Assembly (NCBI RefSeq): GCF_012927485.1
Contig: NZ_JABBPC010000013.1
Span: 62,001 to 126,000 of the forward strand
Reading direction: 5' to 3'
Length of the DNA: 64,000 bases
DNA from: Polaromonas sp.
GTDB lineage: Bacteria > Pseudomonadota > Gammaproteobacteria > Burkholderiales > Burkholderiaceae_C
Shown: positions 28,015 to 36,105 of the stretch, one piece after another
Layout of the letters: the number at the start of each line of letters is the position of its first letter
How positions within the stretch are numbered: position 1 is the stretch's first letter
Notes under the pieces: generated by a model
What the model was told of the DNA's origin: nothing
The model's input: the letters and a program-made list of their open reading frames with translations, nothing else
Database searches by the model: none
Translations under genes and position numbers: made by a program

Positions 28015-29244
28015 ATGATCAAAACTTCCATCGACAAAAACAAAATCAAGTTTCTACTATTAGAGGGCATTCATCCCTCGGCCGTCGCGGTACTAAAGGC
28101 GGCGGGCTACACGCACATCGAAAGCTTCAGCGGGGCGCTGTCGGACGACGAGCTCAAGGTAAAAATCTCGGATGTGCATTTTGTCGGTATCCGCTCGCGG
28201 ACGCAACTCACGGCCGAGGTGTTTTCCCATGCGGCCAAGTTGGCGGCGGTCGGCTGCTTTTGTATAGGCACCAACCAGGTTGATTTGAACGCGGCACGGG
28301 CACGCGGCATCGCGGTGTTCAACGCGCCTTTTTCCAATACCCGTTCGGTCGCTGAATTGGTGCTGGCTGAAGCCATTTTGCTATTGCGCGGCGTCCCCGA
28401 AAAAAGCGCGGCAGCGCACCGCGGCGGCTGGCTGAAATCGGCTGAAAACGCTTATGAAATTCGTGGCAAGACTTTGGGTATCGTGGGTTATGGATCCATC
28501 GGTACCCAATTGTCGGTATTGGCAGAAGCGCTGGGCATGAAGGTGGTGTTTTTTGATGTAGTCACCAAGCTGCCGCTCGGCAATGCCCGTCAGCTAGCCC
28601 AACTGCACGAACTGCTGGCACAGGCGGACGTGGTCAGCCTGCACGTGCCAGAAACCCAAGCCACGCAGTGGATGATGGGTCCGGCCGAAATCGCTGCGAT
28701 GAAGCCAGGTAGCGTGCTGATCAATGCCTCGCGCGGCACGGTAGTCAAGATTGAGCCGCTCGCCGAAGCGCTACGCCAGAAAAAACTGCTGGGGGCGGCG
28801 ATTGACGTGTTCCCCGTAGAACCGCACAGTAACAAGGAGGTGTTCGAGTCGCCGTTGCGCGGCCTCGACAACGTGATCCTGACGCCCCATGTGGGGGGCT
28901 CCACGATAGAGGCGCAAGAAAATATCGGCGTCGAAGTGGCTGAAAAGCTGGTGAAATATAGCGACAACGGCACCTCGACGTCGTCGGTCAATTTTCCCGA
29001 GGTGGCGCTACCGGCGCACCCTGGCAAACACCGGTTGCTGCACATTCACCGCAACGTGCCCGGCGTACTCTCTGAAATCAACAAGGTTTTTTCCGACAAT
29101 CACATCAACATCGCCTCTCAGTATCTGCAAACCAATGAGGCAATCGGTTATGTGGTGATCGATATTGATGCGGGGCACTCCGACTTGGCGCTGGCCAAGC
29201 TGGCTGAGGTGCCAGGGACCATCCGCAGCCGTGTTCTTTTTTGA
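28015..29244 (+). CDS. serA: D-3-phosphoglycerate dehydrogenase
   Basis: A 409-residue enzyme of the first step of serine synthesis (3-phosphoglycerate to 3-phosphohydroxypyruvate, NAD). It shows the D-isomer dehydrogenase NAD fold (LGIVGYGSIGTQLSVLAEAL, about 158-177), the catalytic Arg in ASRGTVV, the Glu in DVFPVEPHS and the His in ILTPHVGGST, followed by a C-terminal ACT domain (about 339-409, HIHRNVPGVLSEINKVFSDN) for feedback by serine. The length equals the E. coli-type SerA. It stands alone between the cus operon and a chemoreceptor. Confidence 0.96.
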   Translation: MIKTSIDKNKIKFLLLEGIHPSAVAVLKAAGYTHIESFSGALSDDELKVKISDVHFVGIRSRTQLTAEVFSHAAKLAAVGCFCIGTNQVDLNAARARGIAVFNAPFSNTRSVAELVLAEAILLLRGVPEKSAAAHRGGWLKSAENAYEIRGKTLGIVGYGSIGTQLSVLAEALGMKVVFFDVVTKLPLGNARQLAQLHELLAQADVVSLHVPETQATQWMMGPAEIAAMKPGSVLINASRGTVVKIEPLAEALRQKKLLGAAIDVFPVEPHSNKEVFESPLRGLDNVILTPHVGGSTIEAQENIGVEVAEKLVKYSDNGTSTSSVNFPEVALPAHPGKHRLLHIHRNVPGVLSEINKVFSDNHINIASQYLQTNEAIGYVVIDIDAGHSDLALAKLAEVPGTIRSRVLF

Positions 29245-29270
29245 GCGTGGCGAGCGGCCCATGTCCGCTT

Positions 29271-29330
29271 TGTGCTATTTAAATGATAGCCTTCTGTGCT
29301 TGATCTAATTGGGCGAAAAGCATTTTTACT
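29271..29330. repeat. REP-like intergenic repeat, copy 1
   Basis: A short stem (GCTATTTAAATGATAGC) followed by CTTCTGTGCTTGAT and ATTGGGCGAAAAGCATTTTT. The same order, hairpin then TGTGCTTG-like then TTGGGC-like then a T- or A-rich end, is seen at 32282-32340. Such repeats are frequent between genes in Comamonadaceae. It lies just downstream of serA and may act as a transcript end. Confidence 0.55.
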
Positions 29331-29449
29331 CTAAAAGATTAGCACAACCAATTAGTCTCATTTAAAAAATCAATGAGGGGGCCGTGGTGGGGTAGTTGGC
29401 CGTGCAATCCGCCCCCTGAACGATCGCGACTTTCAAGTCTTGCAGCAGT

Positions 29450-31162
29450 CTACCCGCGTGTGGGTCGGCCAGCTGTCTCCAAACTGAGAGACGGCGCTGC
29501 CGCCCAAAGGGGCTCTTCACCACCCGTCTTCGAATTGACACGACGGAGATTGTTCTCGCGCATCGACTGATGTCCTTCATGCCTGAACACGATCACAGCC
29601 TGTGCCAGATCTTCCGCCTGCTCCTCCAAGGAAGAGGCGGCAGCGGCGGCTTCCTCTACCAGCGCCGCGTTTTGCTGTGTCACCTGGTCCATCTGCGTCA
29701 TGGCTCGGTTGATCTGCTCAATTCCCGAGGTTTGCGCCTGGCTGGCCAATGTAATTTCGGCCATGATGTCGGTCACGCGCTTGACGCTGGCGACAATTTC
29801 GTCCATCGTTTTGCCGGCCTGCGCTGCCTGTTTACTTCCCTCCTGAACTTTGTCCACTGAGTCGCCGATCAAGGTCTTGATCTCCTTCGCGGCCGCGGCA
29901 GAACGCTTCGCCAGATTTCTCACTTCGGTTGCCACCACCGCAAAACCCCGGCCTTGCTCTCCAGCACGGGCCGCTTCGACGGCGGCATTGAGCGCCAAAA
30001 TATTGGTCTGGAAGGCGATGCCGTCAATCACGCCAATAATCTCGACGATCTTTTTGGAGGAAGCATTGATAGACCCCATGGTGTCGACCACTTGCGCTAC
30101 GACGCTCCCGCCCTTGACCGCTACGCGGGAGGCAGATTCAGCCAACTGATTCGCTTGGCGGGCATTGTCGGCATTTTGTTTCACCGTGGAAGTCAGCTCT
30201 ACCATCGAGGCAACCGTCTGCTCCAGCGAGCTGGCCTGCTCTTCGGTACGCGATGATAGGTCCATATTGCCCGCCGCGATCTGGCTGGAGGCCGTGGCGA
30301 TGGTGTCGACATTTCCACCGATGTCCAAGAGGAGTCCCACCATGTTGGCGTTCATCTGGTTCAAGGCACGCAGCAAGGGCTTGGCTTCATCCGTGGAGTG
30401 GATTTCGAACTTGACAAGATCGCCCCCGGCAATGGCCTGAGCTACCCGGACCGCCTTGTCCAGAGGACGAAACACGGTACTCACAAGAAAATAGCCCATT
30501 CCGATCCACGCCACGGCGGAAACTACAGTGCCCGCCGCCAGTACGTTAGGGACCCAGTTGGCCCTGCCCGATGACAGGGCCATCAGGCTGACTTCGCGCC
30601 ATCCAAGTACGCCAAAGATCAGCGTCAGAAGAGCCGCAAAGGCGCTGATACAAACGACCCGGTACGCGATTGGGATTCGGCGCAAGCCGGCCATGGGGTC
30701 AACCCAAATCGGTCGCATCACCTCCCCTTGCCGGATCACCAACCCGCCGGCATGCCCCTCCCGAATCTTGCGATAATTTTGCTCGGCGTCGCTCATCTGC
30801 GCGGGTTCGGGTTTACTACGCACCGACATATAACCCTGCGTCGCGCCTTTGTGGCGGATTGGTGTGACGTTCGCCTGCACCCAATAGAAGTCACCGTTTT
30901 TGCGCCGATTCTTGACCACGCCTGTCCATGGCGCGCCTCGACTCAGCGTTTCCCACATGTCCTCAAAGGCTTCCGGCGGCATGTCGGGATGACGGACGAT
31001 GTTGTGCGCCTTGCCCAGGAGTTCATTCAGCTCATAGCCACTCACCTCAAGAAACGTCGGATTTGCATAGGTGATACGTCCCTTGAGGTCGGTGCGGGAC
31101 ACCATCGCCACCTCTGGTGGAAGTATGTATTCGTTATTGGTGACGGGTAGGTTTAAGCGCAT
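29450..31162 (-). CDS. Methyl-accepting chemotaxis protein with PAS domain (Aer-like)
   Basis: A 570-residue chemoreceptor. Residues about 10-115 form a PAS domain of the Aer type ([51 protein letters not shown]); then two membrane helices (about 172-236) and a HAMP linker; then the long methyl-accepting signalling hairpin with the highly conserved tip [20 protein letters not shown]. Because the sensor is cytoplasmic and PAS-based, energy or redox taxis is likely (Aer binds FAD). The C-terminal tail has no CheR-binding pentapeptide that I can see. It is transcribed alone, reverse strand. Confidence 0.93.
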   Translation of the reverse strand: MRLNLPVTNNEYILPPEVAMVSRTDLKGRITYANPTFLEVSGYELNELLGKAHNIVRHPDMPPEAFEDMWETLSRGAPWTGVVKNRRKNGDFYWVQANVTPIRHKGATQGYMSVRSKPEPAQMSDAEQNYRKIREGHAGGLVIRQGEVMRPIWVDPMAGLRRIPIAYRVVCISAFAALLTLIFGVLGWREVSLMALSSGRANWVPNVLAAGTVVSAVAWIGMGYFLVSTVFRPLDKAVRVAQAIAGGDLVKFEIHSTDEAKPLLRALNQMNANMVGLLLDIGGNVDTIATASSQIAAGNMDLSSRTEEQASSLEQTVASMVELTSTVKQNADNARQANQLAESASRVAVKGGSVVAQVVDTMGSINASSKKIVEIIGVIDGIAFQTNILALNAAVEAARAGEQGRGFAVVATEVRNLAKRSAAAAKEIKTLIGDSVDKVQEGSKQAAQAGKTMDEIVASVKRVTDIMAEITLASQAQTSGIEQINRAMTQMDQVTQQNAALVEEAAAAASSLEEQAEDLAQAVIVFRHEGHQSMRENNLRRVNSKTGGEEPLWAAAPSLSLETAGRPTRG

Positions 31163-31238
31163 AACGTGAGAGATCTCCGTAGAAAGGCGGCCAAAAGCCG
31201 GTTCGGAATCGATACTTATGTCAGATATTTTGACAGTA

Positions 31239-31252
31239 TTAACAACTGTTAA
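31239..31252. promoter_or_regulatory. Small inverted repeat upstream of the chemoreceptor gene
   Basis: TTAACAACTGTTAA is a perfect six-base inverted repeat around a two-base centre in the AT-rich leader 80-90 bases before the chemoreceptor start. A possible operator; nothing else supports it. Confidence 0.25.
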
Positions 31253-31345
31253 CGATTTTACAAGCCAGCCGCGTTGTTAGAGTTTGATAAAGAACAATCC
31301 GCCCTTGCAAGCGTCAACAGCGCCATCGAATCCGCCCACAGTCAG

Positions 31346-32203
31346 CTAGCGGGAGAGGTCTGACGCCAGTTCCTGAGCGAGCATGACAAACTCTGGCGCC
31401 CGCTGCACGGATACGTGGGTGGCGCCGATCGCGTAAGTCAATCGCGTTTTCACACCTTGCGCCTGCAGTCGAGCGGCATAGGTCTCGCTAAATTTTGGCA
31501 GCGTGTTGTCGTCTTTGTTGCCCACCACAAGACGCATGTGGATGCCCGCCTTGATGTTGCCCACCTCGTCCTGTGGCGATAGGCTGTGTGTCCAACGACC
31601 CTTTTCCCGCGCTGAAGCGTTGCGCCATTGCCGCCACGGCGGAACGTCGCACGGGCAACCGGCCAGCAGATAAGCATCGGCACTGGCTGGAAAACGGCTG
31701 GCCAGCAGTGCGGCCACGGCTGCACCACCCGAGTAGCCAATCAGTAATATCTTTTTGCCCGGGTTGAGCGGTCGAAGCTGGTCCAGCGCAGCAGCGACTA
31801 ACGCTACATTGCCGGGGCTGTAGTCGTCGACCTCCGCGCTGGTGGCACCGCCAGATAGACCCGGATCGCTACGGGAAATCGGGCGCTGGAAGGCGATGGT
31901 GGTAATTTTCAGCTGTTGCGATAAATTCAATGCCGTCTCCCGACCTGTCAGCACCTCAAGACTGCCGCCGTTGTCGCCATACAGGAAGACGAGGAGCACC
32001 CTGCCGTTAGCCCCGGCGGGTTCAAACTTTTGGGTCACCATGCACTGAGGGTGGCTGCCGGTGCGTTCAATGCCATCAGCTGCTTTTCCGGCGAGGCACT
32101 GGTTAGTCTGGGTTGCCGCGTGCGCCAGCGGGATCCAAGCCAAGGCGATCGCCAAGGCCTTCAGCGTCGAAGTGACCGATGCGCTGGTGAAGTCGTGTCT
32201 CAT
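31346..32203 (-). CDS. Exported alpha/beta hydrolase
   Basis: A 285-residue protein with a signal peptide (LKALAIALAWIPLAHA) and an alpha/beta hydrolase fold. The nucleophile elbow is LLIGYSGGAAVAALLA (Ser), the acid is probably in VVGNKDDNTLP, and the catalytic His is in AIGATHVSVQ near the C-terminus. There are two Cys pairs (QCLAG/QCMV and GCPCDVPPW) compatible with periplasmic disulfides. Substrate unknown. It is preceded by a REP-like repeat and lies downstream of the two-component genes on the same strand, but about 170 bases away, so probably separate. Confidence 0.85.
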   Translation of the reverse strand: MRHDFTSASVTSTLKALAIALAWIPLAHAATQTNQCLAGKAADGIERTGSHPQCMVTQKFEPAGANGRVLLVFLYGDNGGSLEVLTGRETALNLSQQLKITTIAFQRPISRSDPGLSGGATSAEVDDYSPGNVALVAAALDQLRPLNPGKKILLIGYSGGAAVAALLASRFPASADAYLLAGCPCDVPPWRQWRNASAREKGRWTHSLSPQDEVGNIKAGIHMRLVVGNKDDNTLPKFSETYAARLQAQGVKTRLTYAIGATHVSVQRAPEFVMLAQELASDLSR

Positions 32204-32281
32204 GCCTCCTCAACTCCCTCATTCAGGCGTAAAGCCGCGAGTGTGCCACAGCCCGTCTGCGATGCCGCATCGATAGCGCAT

Positions 32282-32340
32282 GGTGCTATATATTTTATAG
32301 CTATTCACGCTTGTTCCTATTGGGCCAGAGGCAAAAATAA
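32282..32340. repeat. REP-like intergenic repeat, copy 2
   Basis: GCTATATATTTTATAGC hairpin followed by TATTCACGCTTGTTCC and TATTGGGCCAGAGGCAAAAA. It aligns with copy 1 along its full length, with the same spacing of the hairpin, the CGCTTG block and the TTGGGC block. It lies between the histidine kinase and the hydrolase gene. Confidence 0.6.
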
Positions 32341-32371
32341 TATATCGCGAGATCGAATGAGGGCGGTCAGT

Positions 32372-33721
32372 TCATCGCTTGGTGGTAGACCGGCCCGTGA
32401 CGTTTGGCGGGTGTAGCGGTACCACCAGTCGTACCCGGGTGCCTACCTGGGCCTTAGTGGCAATCTGCAGCTGCCCGCCCAGCTTACTGGCGCGCAGACG
32501 CATGCCCTCCAGGCCCTTGCCCACAGGTCTGCCGGCCTCGCGGCGGGCAATGCCCAGGCCGTTGTCGCGCACTTCCAGTAGCAGGGAGTCGCTCTCCGGC
32601 AGATAGCGGCAGATCACCTCGACCGCGCTGGGATGAGCGTGGCGCATGATGTTTGACAGGCATTCCTGCGTAATGCGCAAGACTTGCTGTGCACGATCGC
32701 CGATAAAGGCCTGCAGCGGTCCGTCCACATCCGCCTTCCAGACCATGCGAATGCCCAGTTTGTCCAGTGAATGCTGCACGCGGTAGCGAAGACGGCCGAG
32801 CGCATCGATTACGTTATCGTCCGAAGTGTCTATTGAGTCGACCGTGATTTTGAGGTCCATGAGGCAATGCTCCAGGGCCAGCGCGACCTCCTTCTGCAGC
32901 GGCGCGCGCGTGTCGAGAGTGGCCAGGATGTTGACCAGTTGGGAACCCACGCCATCGTGAAGGTCCTGCGCGATACGTCGGCGCTCGCTGGCCACAGCAG
33001 CCGTGGCAAGTTCGGTGGACGGGCCAAATCCGGTGACAGTGTCCCACGCCGTTGGATGCGCGTAGTGTGTTCCCGACGCGGCTTCCCGCGCAGGGGGTCC
33101 GGCCCGGTCGGTAATCAAAAGCCATAGCAGAAGCAGAAAAGTGGCGAAAAAATATTGAGCGAACGTAGGGCCATGCAAACCGTTGGCGGCGAGCAAATCT
33201 TCGAAACAAATGCCGAGACCCAGCACGCTTCCCCCAAGCACCAGCCAGAAGCGGTAAGTCCCCTGCCTGTAAGCGATCAACCCCAAGTAGACCGACAGCG
33301 CACTGGCACAAACCAGATTGAGCGCCACCCAAAGCTGGTAAGCCAGGTCCTGCTGCGCCGGGCCCCAGGCGTACAAAGTCAGCAGCAGCGTCCCCGCCAC
33401 GCCCTGTGCCATCCACACGGCATAGACTTTGAAGTCGGTGATCGAAGCGCTGACCAAGAGAAAGAACGACACCGCCGCAGCGGCGACTTGATAACCAGCA
33501 TGGGCAGCAAATACCGAAAGCGGACGGGACTCAATCAAAAAGCTGGCGCTACTGGCTAGCAGATACACCAACCAACCGGACGTAGCAACGGCACAGGCCA
33601 GATCAACCGGGTTGTGCTGCCTTATCCAGGCTTTGCCCGATACCGCGAGAGTCACCGCCGCTGCAGCCATGCTGAGCAAGGCGCCGGCCTGAACCCCCCA
33701 ATGGTAGGGGATGGGTGACAC
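32372..33721 (-). CDS. Membrane histidine kinase of the NarX/NreB type (HPK7)
   Basis: A 449-residue kinase. The N-terminal about 205 residues contain six or seven membrane helices without a large periplasmic loop, so it likely senses something in or at the membrane. The HisKA_3 box is SERRRIAQDLHDGVGSQLVN with the phospho-His at about residue 255. The C-terminal ATPase has LLLEVRDNGLGIARREAG and GKGLEGMRLRASKLGG. Such kinases pair with LuxR/NarL-type regulators, and one lies nine bases upstream on the same strand. The pair is divergent from the curli-like operon. Confidence 0.9.
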   Translation of the reverse strand: MSPIPYHWGVQAGALLSMAAAAVTLAVSGKAWIRQHNPVDLACAVATSGWLVYLLASSASFLIESRPLSVFAAHAGYQVAAAAVSFFLLVSASITDFKVYAVWMAQGVAGTLLLTLYAWGPAQQDLAYQLWVALNLVCASALSVYLGLIAYRQGTYRFWLVLGGSVLGLGICFEDLLAANGLHGPTFAQYFFATFLLLLWLLITDRAGPPAREAASGTHYAHPTAWDTVTGFGPSTELATAAVASERRRIAQDLHDGVGSQLVNILATLDTRAPLQKEVALALEHCLMDLKITVDSIDTSDDNVIDALGRLRYRVQHSLDKLGIRMVWKADVDGPLQAFIGDRAQQVLRITQECLSNIMRHAHPSAVEVICRYLPESDSLLLEVRDNGLGIARREAGRPVGKGLEGMRLRASKLGGQLQIATKAQVGTRVRLVVPLHPPNVTGRSTTKR

Positions 33722-33730
33722 GGCAGGCCT

Positions 33731-34522
33731 TCAGAACAGCCCGCGATGGGCCGCAAAACTCACGGCTTGAGCACGTGTGCGCACCTGGAGCTTGCGATAT
33801 ATGTTTTTGATGTGCGTATTAACCGTCAACCCGCTGATGGTCAACCGTGAACCGATTTCCAAACTGGTGTAGCCTGAGGCGACAAGCTTCAGCACTTCCT
33901 TCTCACGCTCGGACAGCTTGCCCTTGTCGCTGCTCTTGTACAGGATACGATGGTTACTCTCCTGGGCATGATTGAACTTGCTGAGCAGGCGCCGCGCCAG
34001 GTTGGGTGTGATGGACGCCCCCCCGTTGACCACCTGCAACACAGCCTGTGAAAAGTTTCCAAACCAGGAATTTTTGACCAAATACCCTGTGGCGCCCAGT
34101 TCGAAGGCATGGAGGGCATGCTGCTCGTCTTCCATTGCCGAGATCACCACCGCTTCCGCAACAGGGCGCACAGTTTTCATGTGCTCGATAAGGTCGAATC
34201 CCGTGCCATCGCCGAGGTTAAGGTCCACCAGCATGACGTCAAACTCATGTACCGAAATCAGGCGTCTTCCTTCCTTCATGCTGTTCGCCTCCGCAAGGAG
34301 GTTGATCCGCATGTCCGCCAGCAATTCCTGCGCAATAACCCGGCGTATGTGCGGATCATCATCGACCAGCAAAACGCGCACTGGTTGCTCGGCTTGACCC
34401 GTCAAAAAGTCAGGCCAGATGCTGGGGGGGGCGCTATGCGAGGCGAAGTGATGCTCCTCTGCGAGCAGGCCAAATTTCATTGATGAGCTAGCTGTGACGT
34501 CTGGATGCAACAAATTGTTCAT
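33731..34522 (-). CDS. LuxR/NarL family response regulator
   Basis: A 263-residue regulator: an unusual N-terminal extension of about 45 residues, a receiver domain (RVLLVDDDPHIRRV; phospho-Asp in FDVMLVDLNLGDGTGFDLI; Lys in GYLVKNSWFG) and a C-terminal LuxR helix-turn-helix (KLSEREKEVLKLVASGYTS with LTISGLTVNTHIKNIYRKLQ). ATG 34522 has GGAG six bases upstream. It is the first gene of a two-gene operon with the histidine kinase. Its position, divergent from the fibre/CsgG-like genes, recalls CsgD, which is also a LuxR-type regulator divergent from curli structural genes; that it controls them is inference. Confidence 0.92.
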   Translation of the reverse strand: MNNLLHPDVTASSSMKFGLLAEEHHFASHSAPPSIWPDFLTGQAEQPVRVLLVDDDPHIRRVIAQELLADMRINLLAEANSMKEGRRLISVHEFDVMLVDLNLGDGTGFDLIEHMKTVRPVAEAVVISAMEDEQHALHAFELGATGYLVKNSWFGNFSQAVLQVVNGGASITPNLARRLLSKFNHAQESNHRILYKSSDKGKLSEREKEVLKLVASGYTSLEIGSRLTISGLTVNTHIKNIYRKLQVRTRAQAVSFAAHRGLF

Positions 34523-35034
34523 AACTTCTCCTGAGTTCCCGATCTATCAGGCACAACCGGCAGGTTTTACCGATTGTTTGACTGACTATTCGCCACCATT
34601 TACGCTAAACCACTTGATTAGATTCTTTTGTATGGTAACGAACTATTGGCGGGAAGCTAAATTTATATGTACATCTGTAAGAATAGTTGAAATTAAGTTA
34701 AAAGATACGTTCTGTTTCATTAGTTTCATAATGTATCCACCCTATTCAAACGCGGTGGTACGGAGCGGAAAAGATAGCAAGGCAGTCCGATGTTGACTCA
34801 GGAAGACGGTTCAACATCCGTAACAAACAGCTCGCCAGATCGCGCAAATGATGTAACTCATTGCAGTGATTGGCATTACCTCATGCGTTTACGAAACTGA
34901 ATCCAGACAAAGCAGGGCAAAAAGCCAAACCGGTCCGGAGAAGCTGCACCGCCCCGCAATGTCTATCAGGCCAGTGGCTCTGGATTTCTCCAGGCTTCCG
35001 GAAAAATGTAGATCAATATCTTGAGGAAATTATC
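34523..35034. promoter_or_regulatory. Divergent control region between the two-component genes and the curli-like operon
   Basis: About 510 bases with no convincing gene. The part 34600-34745 is markedly AT-rich (for example AAATTTATATGTACATCTG and TTAAGTTAAAAGATACG), as expected for promoters and regulator binding sites. The 35035 gene thus has a possible long leader. No exact operator repeat could be picked by eye. Confidence 0.5.
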
Positions 35035-35508
35035 ATGAAAAAGCTTGCACTTATCGCTTTTGCTGCTCTGGCAACTACCGCCTTCGCCGGCCCCCCAGGC
35101 CCTCTCAACGGACCGCAAATCGTGATTAACGGCAGTTCGGTCCAGGGCGTGGCGATGATCTTTTCGTCCTTGCGGAACCAGTCTACTGGCAGCAACAGCG
35201 ACGCGCATCAGAACGTGTCCAGCAATTCCGGCAACGTAACCGTCAATGGCAATTCAACACAACTGACGGCAGGCATCTGGTCTGACGTGTCCAACCGTTC
35301 AACCGGCAGCCACAGCTATGCCAGCCAAAACCTGTCGTCCAACGTCGGTAAGGTTGACATCAACGGCAGCTCGACACAGGTGACGGCGATGCTGGGTTCC
35401 TACGTGGCGAACCTGGCCAGCGGCAACCACGCGACTGCGGTTCAAAACATTGCGAGTAACAACGGTTGCACATCCTGCCAGCCTCTCGCAAACCGACAAG
35501 ACCGCTGA
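35035..35508 (+). CDS. Small exported curlin-like repeat protein
   Basis: A 157-residue secreted protein: signal peptide MKKLALIAFAALATTAFA, a short Pro/Gly linker (GPPGPLNGPQ), then exactly three tandem repeats of 39 residues (29-67, 68-106, 107-145), then a short Cys-containing tail (TSCQPLANRQDR). Each repeat follows NG-S/N-S-x-Q ... S-x-x-x-N-x-S-T-G-S-x-S-x-A-x-Q-N ... S-S-N-x-G, e.g. VTVNGNSTQLTAGIWSDVSN in repeat 2. Regular Asn/Gln/Ser ladders with alternating hydrophobics are the hallmark of curlin-type amyloid subunits (CsgA/CsgB, HfaD-like). GAGG lies about eight bases before the ATG. A strong terminator follows, then the secretion genes. Confidence 0.85.
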   Translation: MKKLALIAFAALATTAFAGPPGPLNGPQIVINGSSVQGVAMIFSSLRNQSTGSNSDAHQNVSSNSGNVTVNGNSTQLTAGIWSDVSNRSTGSHSYASQNLSSNVGKVDINGSSTQVTAMLGSYVANLASGNHATAVQNIASNNGCTSCQPLANRQDR

Positions 35509-35518
35509 CAACGTGCGA

Positions 35519-35558
35519 GGGCACCCTCCTGGATCTGACGCAGTGGGTGCCCTTTTTT
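35519..35558 (+). terminator. Strong intrinsic terminator after the curlin-like gene
   Basis: GGGCACCC (35519-35526) pairs perfectly with GGGTGCCC (35545-35552) and is followed by six T (35553-35558). It ends most transcripts just after the fibre-like gene, so the downstream secretion genes would be made at a lower level by read-through, giving many subunits per channel. Confidence 0.85.
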
Positions 35559-35581
35559 AGTTTTAAGAATGGAGCTCAGTC

Positions 35582-36007
35582 ATGATGAATAGAAATCTGC
35601 GCACTGCATGGGCGTTATGGATACTGGGCACGGCCCTGAGTGCCGGTGCACAGGGCGTTCCCGGTGAGGATCCGGTGCAGTTGTCGGGCCCGGTCAAGTT
35701 TTTGAACCTGCCAGGCGGCCCGTCGCCTAAATCAGACCCGATCGACCGTAACCCCGAAATGCCGGCCTGGATGAAAGCGCGGGTTGCCCGCTACGAAGCA
35801 AAGGCATTTTCGGCGACGGCCAATGACGGAACGATCTTGACCAACAACGACGTGGTGAACACCTCCAGTGCGCAAGGCCTTAACAAGACCTGCGTACAGG
35901 ACGTCGGTAGCGTCACGTCGGCAACGAATAAAGCAGGCCGCAATACGGTCAGCGGACAACAGCAGATCGTCGTTCTGAGAGGCGATCTGGTCAATATTTG
36001 CCGGTAA
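35582..36007 (+). CDS. Small exported protein of the curli-like locus
   Basis: A 141-residue secreted protein with a signal peptide (TAWALWILGTALSAGAQG), a Pro-rich middle (LSGPVKFLNLPGGPSPKSDP, MPAWMKAR) and a C-terminal domain with two Cys: NKTCVQDVGSVTSATN, then QQQIVVLRGDLVNICR, which likely form a disulfide. The Thr/Ser/Asn-rich stretch (TILTNNDVVNTSSAQG) is beta-like. It may be a minor subunit, nucleator or chaperone; no family name is certain, although the role of the small HfaA protein in holdfast anchoring is a fair comparison. GGAG lies about ten bases before the ATG. Confidence 0.75.
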   Translation: MMNRNLRTAWALWILGTALSAGAQGVPGEDPVQLSGPVKFLNLPGGPSPKSDPIDRNPEMPAWMKARVARYEAKAFSATANDGTILTNNDVVNTSSAQGLNKTCVQDVGSVTSATNKAGRNTVSGQQQIVVLRGDLVNICR

Positions 36008-36105
36008 AACTGCATTCATACAAGAACTCACCGCAGTCTTACCGCCCCAACCGCCGAGGCTGACAGCGGCGCTTTTTTCTGAATCATCTACAACAGGGAA
36101 GCATC

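Noticed and set aside
34885..34904. Sigma-54 promoter near TTGGCATTACCTCATGC
   Set aside because: The GG and GC are 11 bases apart where 10 are required.
34870..35034. Upstream extension of the curlin-like reading frame
   Set aside because: The frame is open but the signal peptide starts at 35035 with a ribosome site, and the extension is basic and unstructured.
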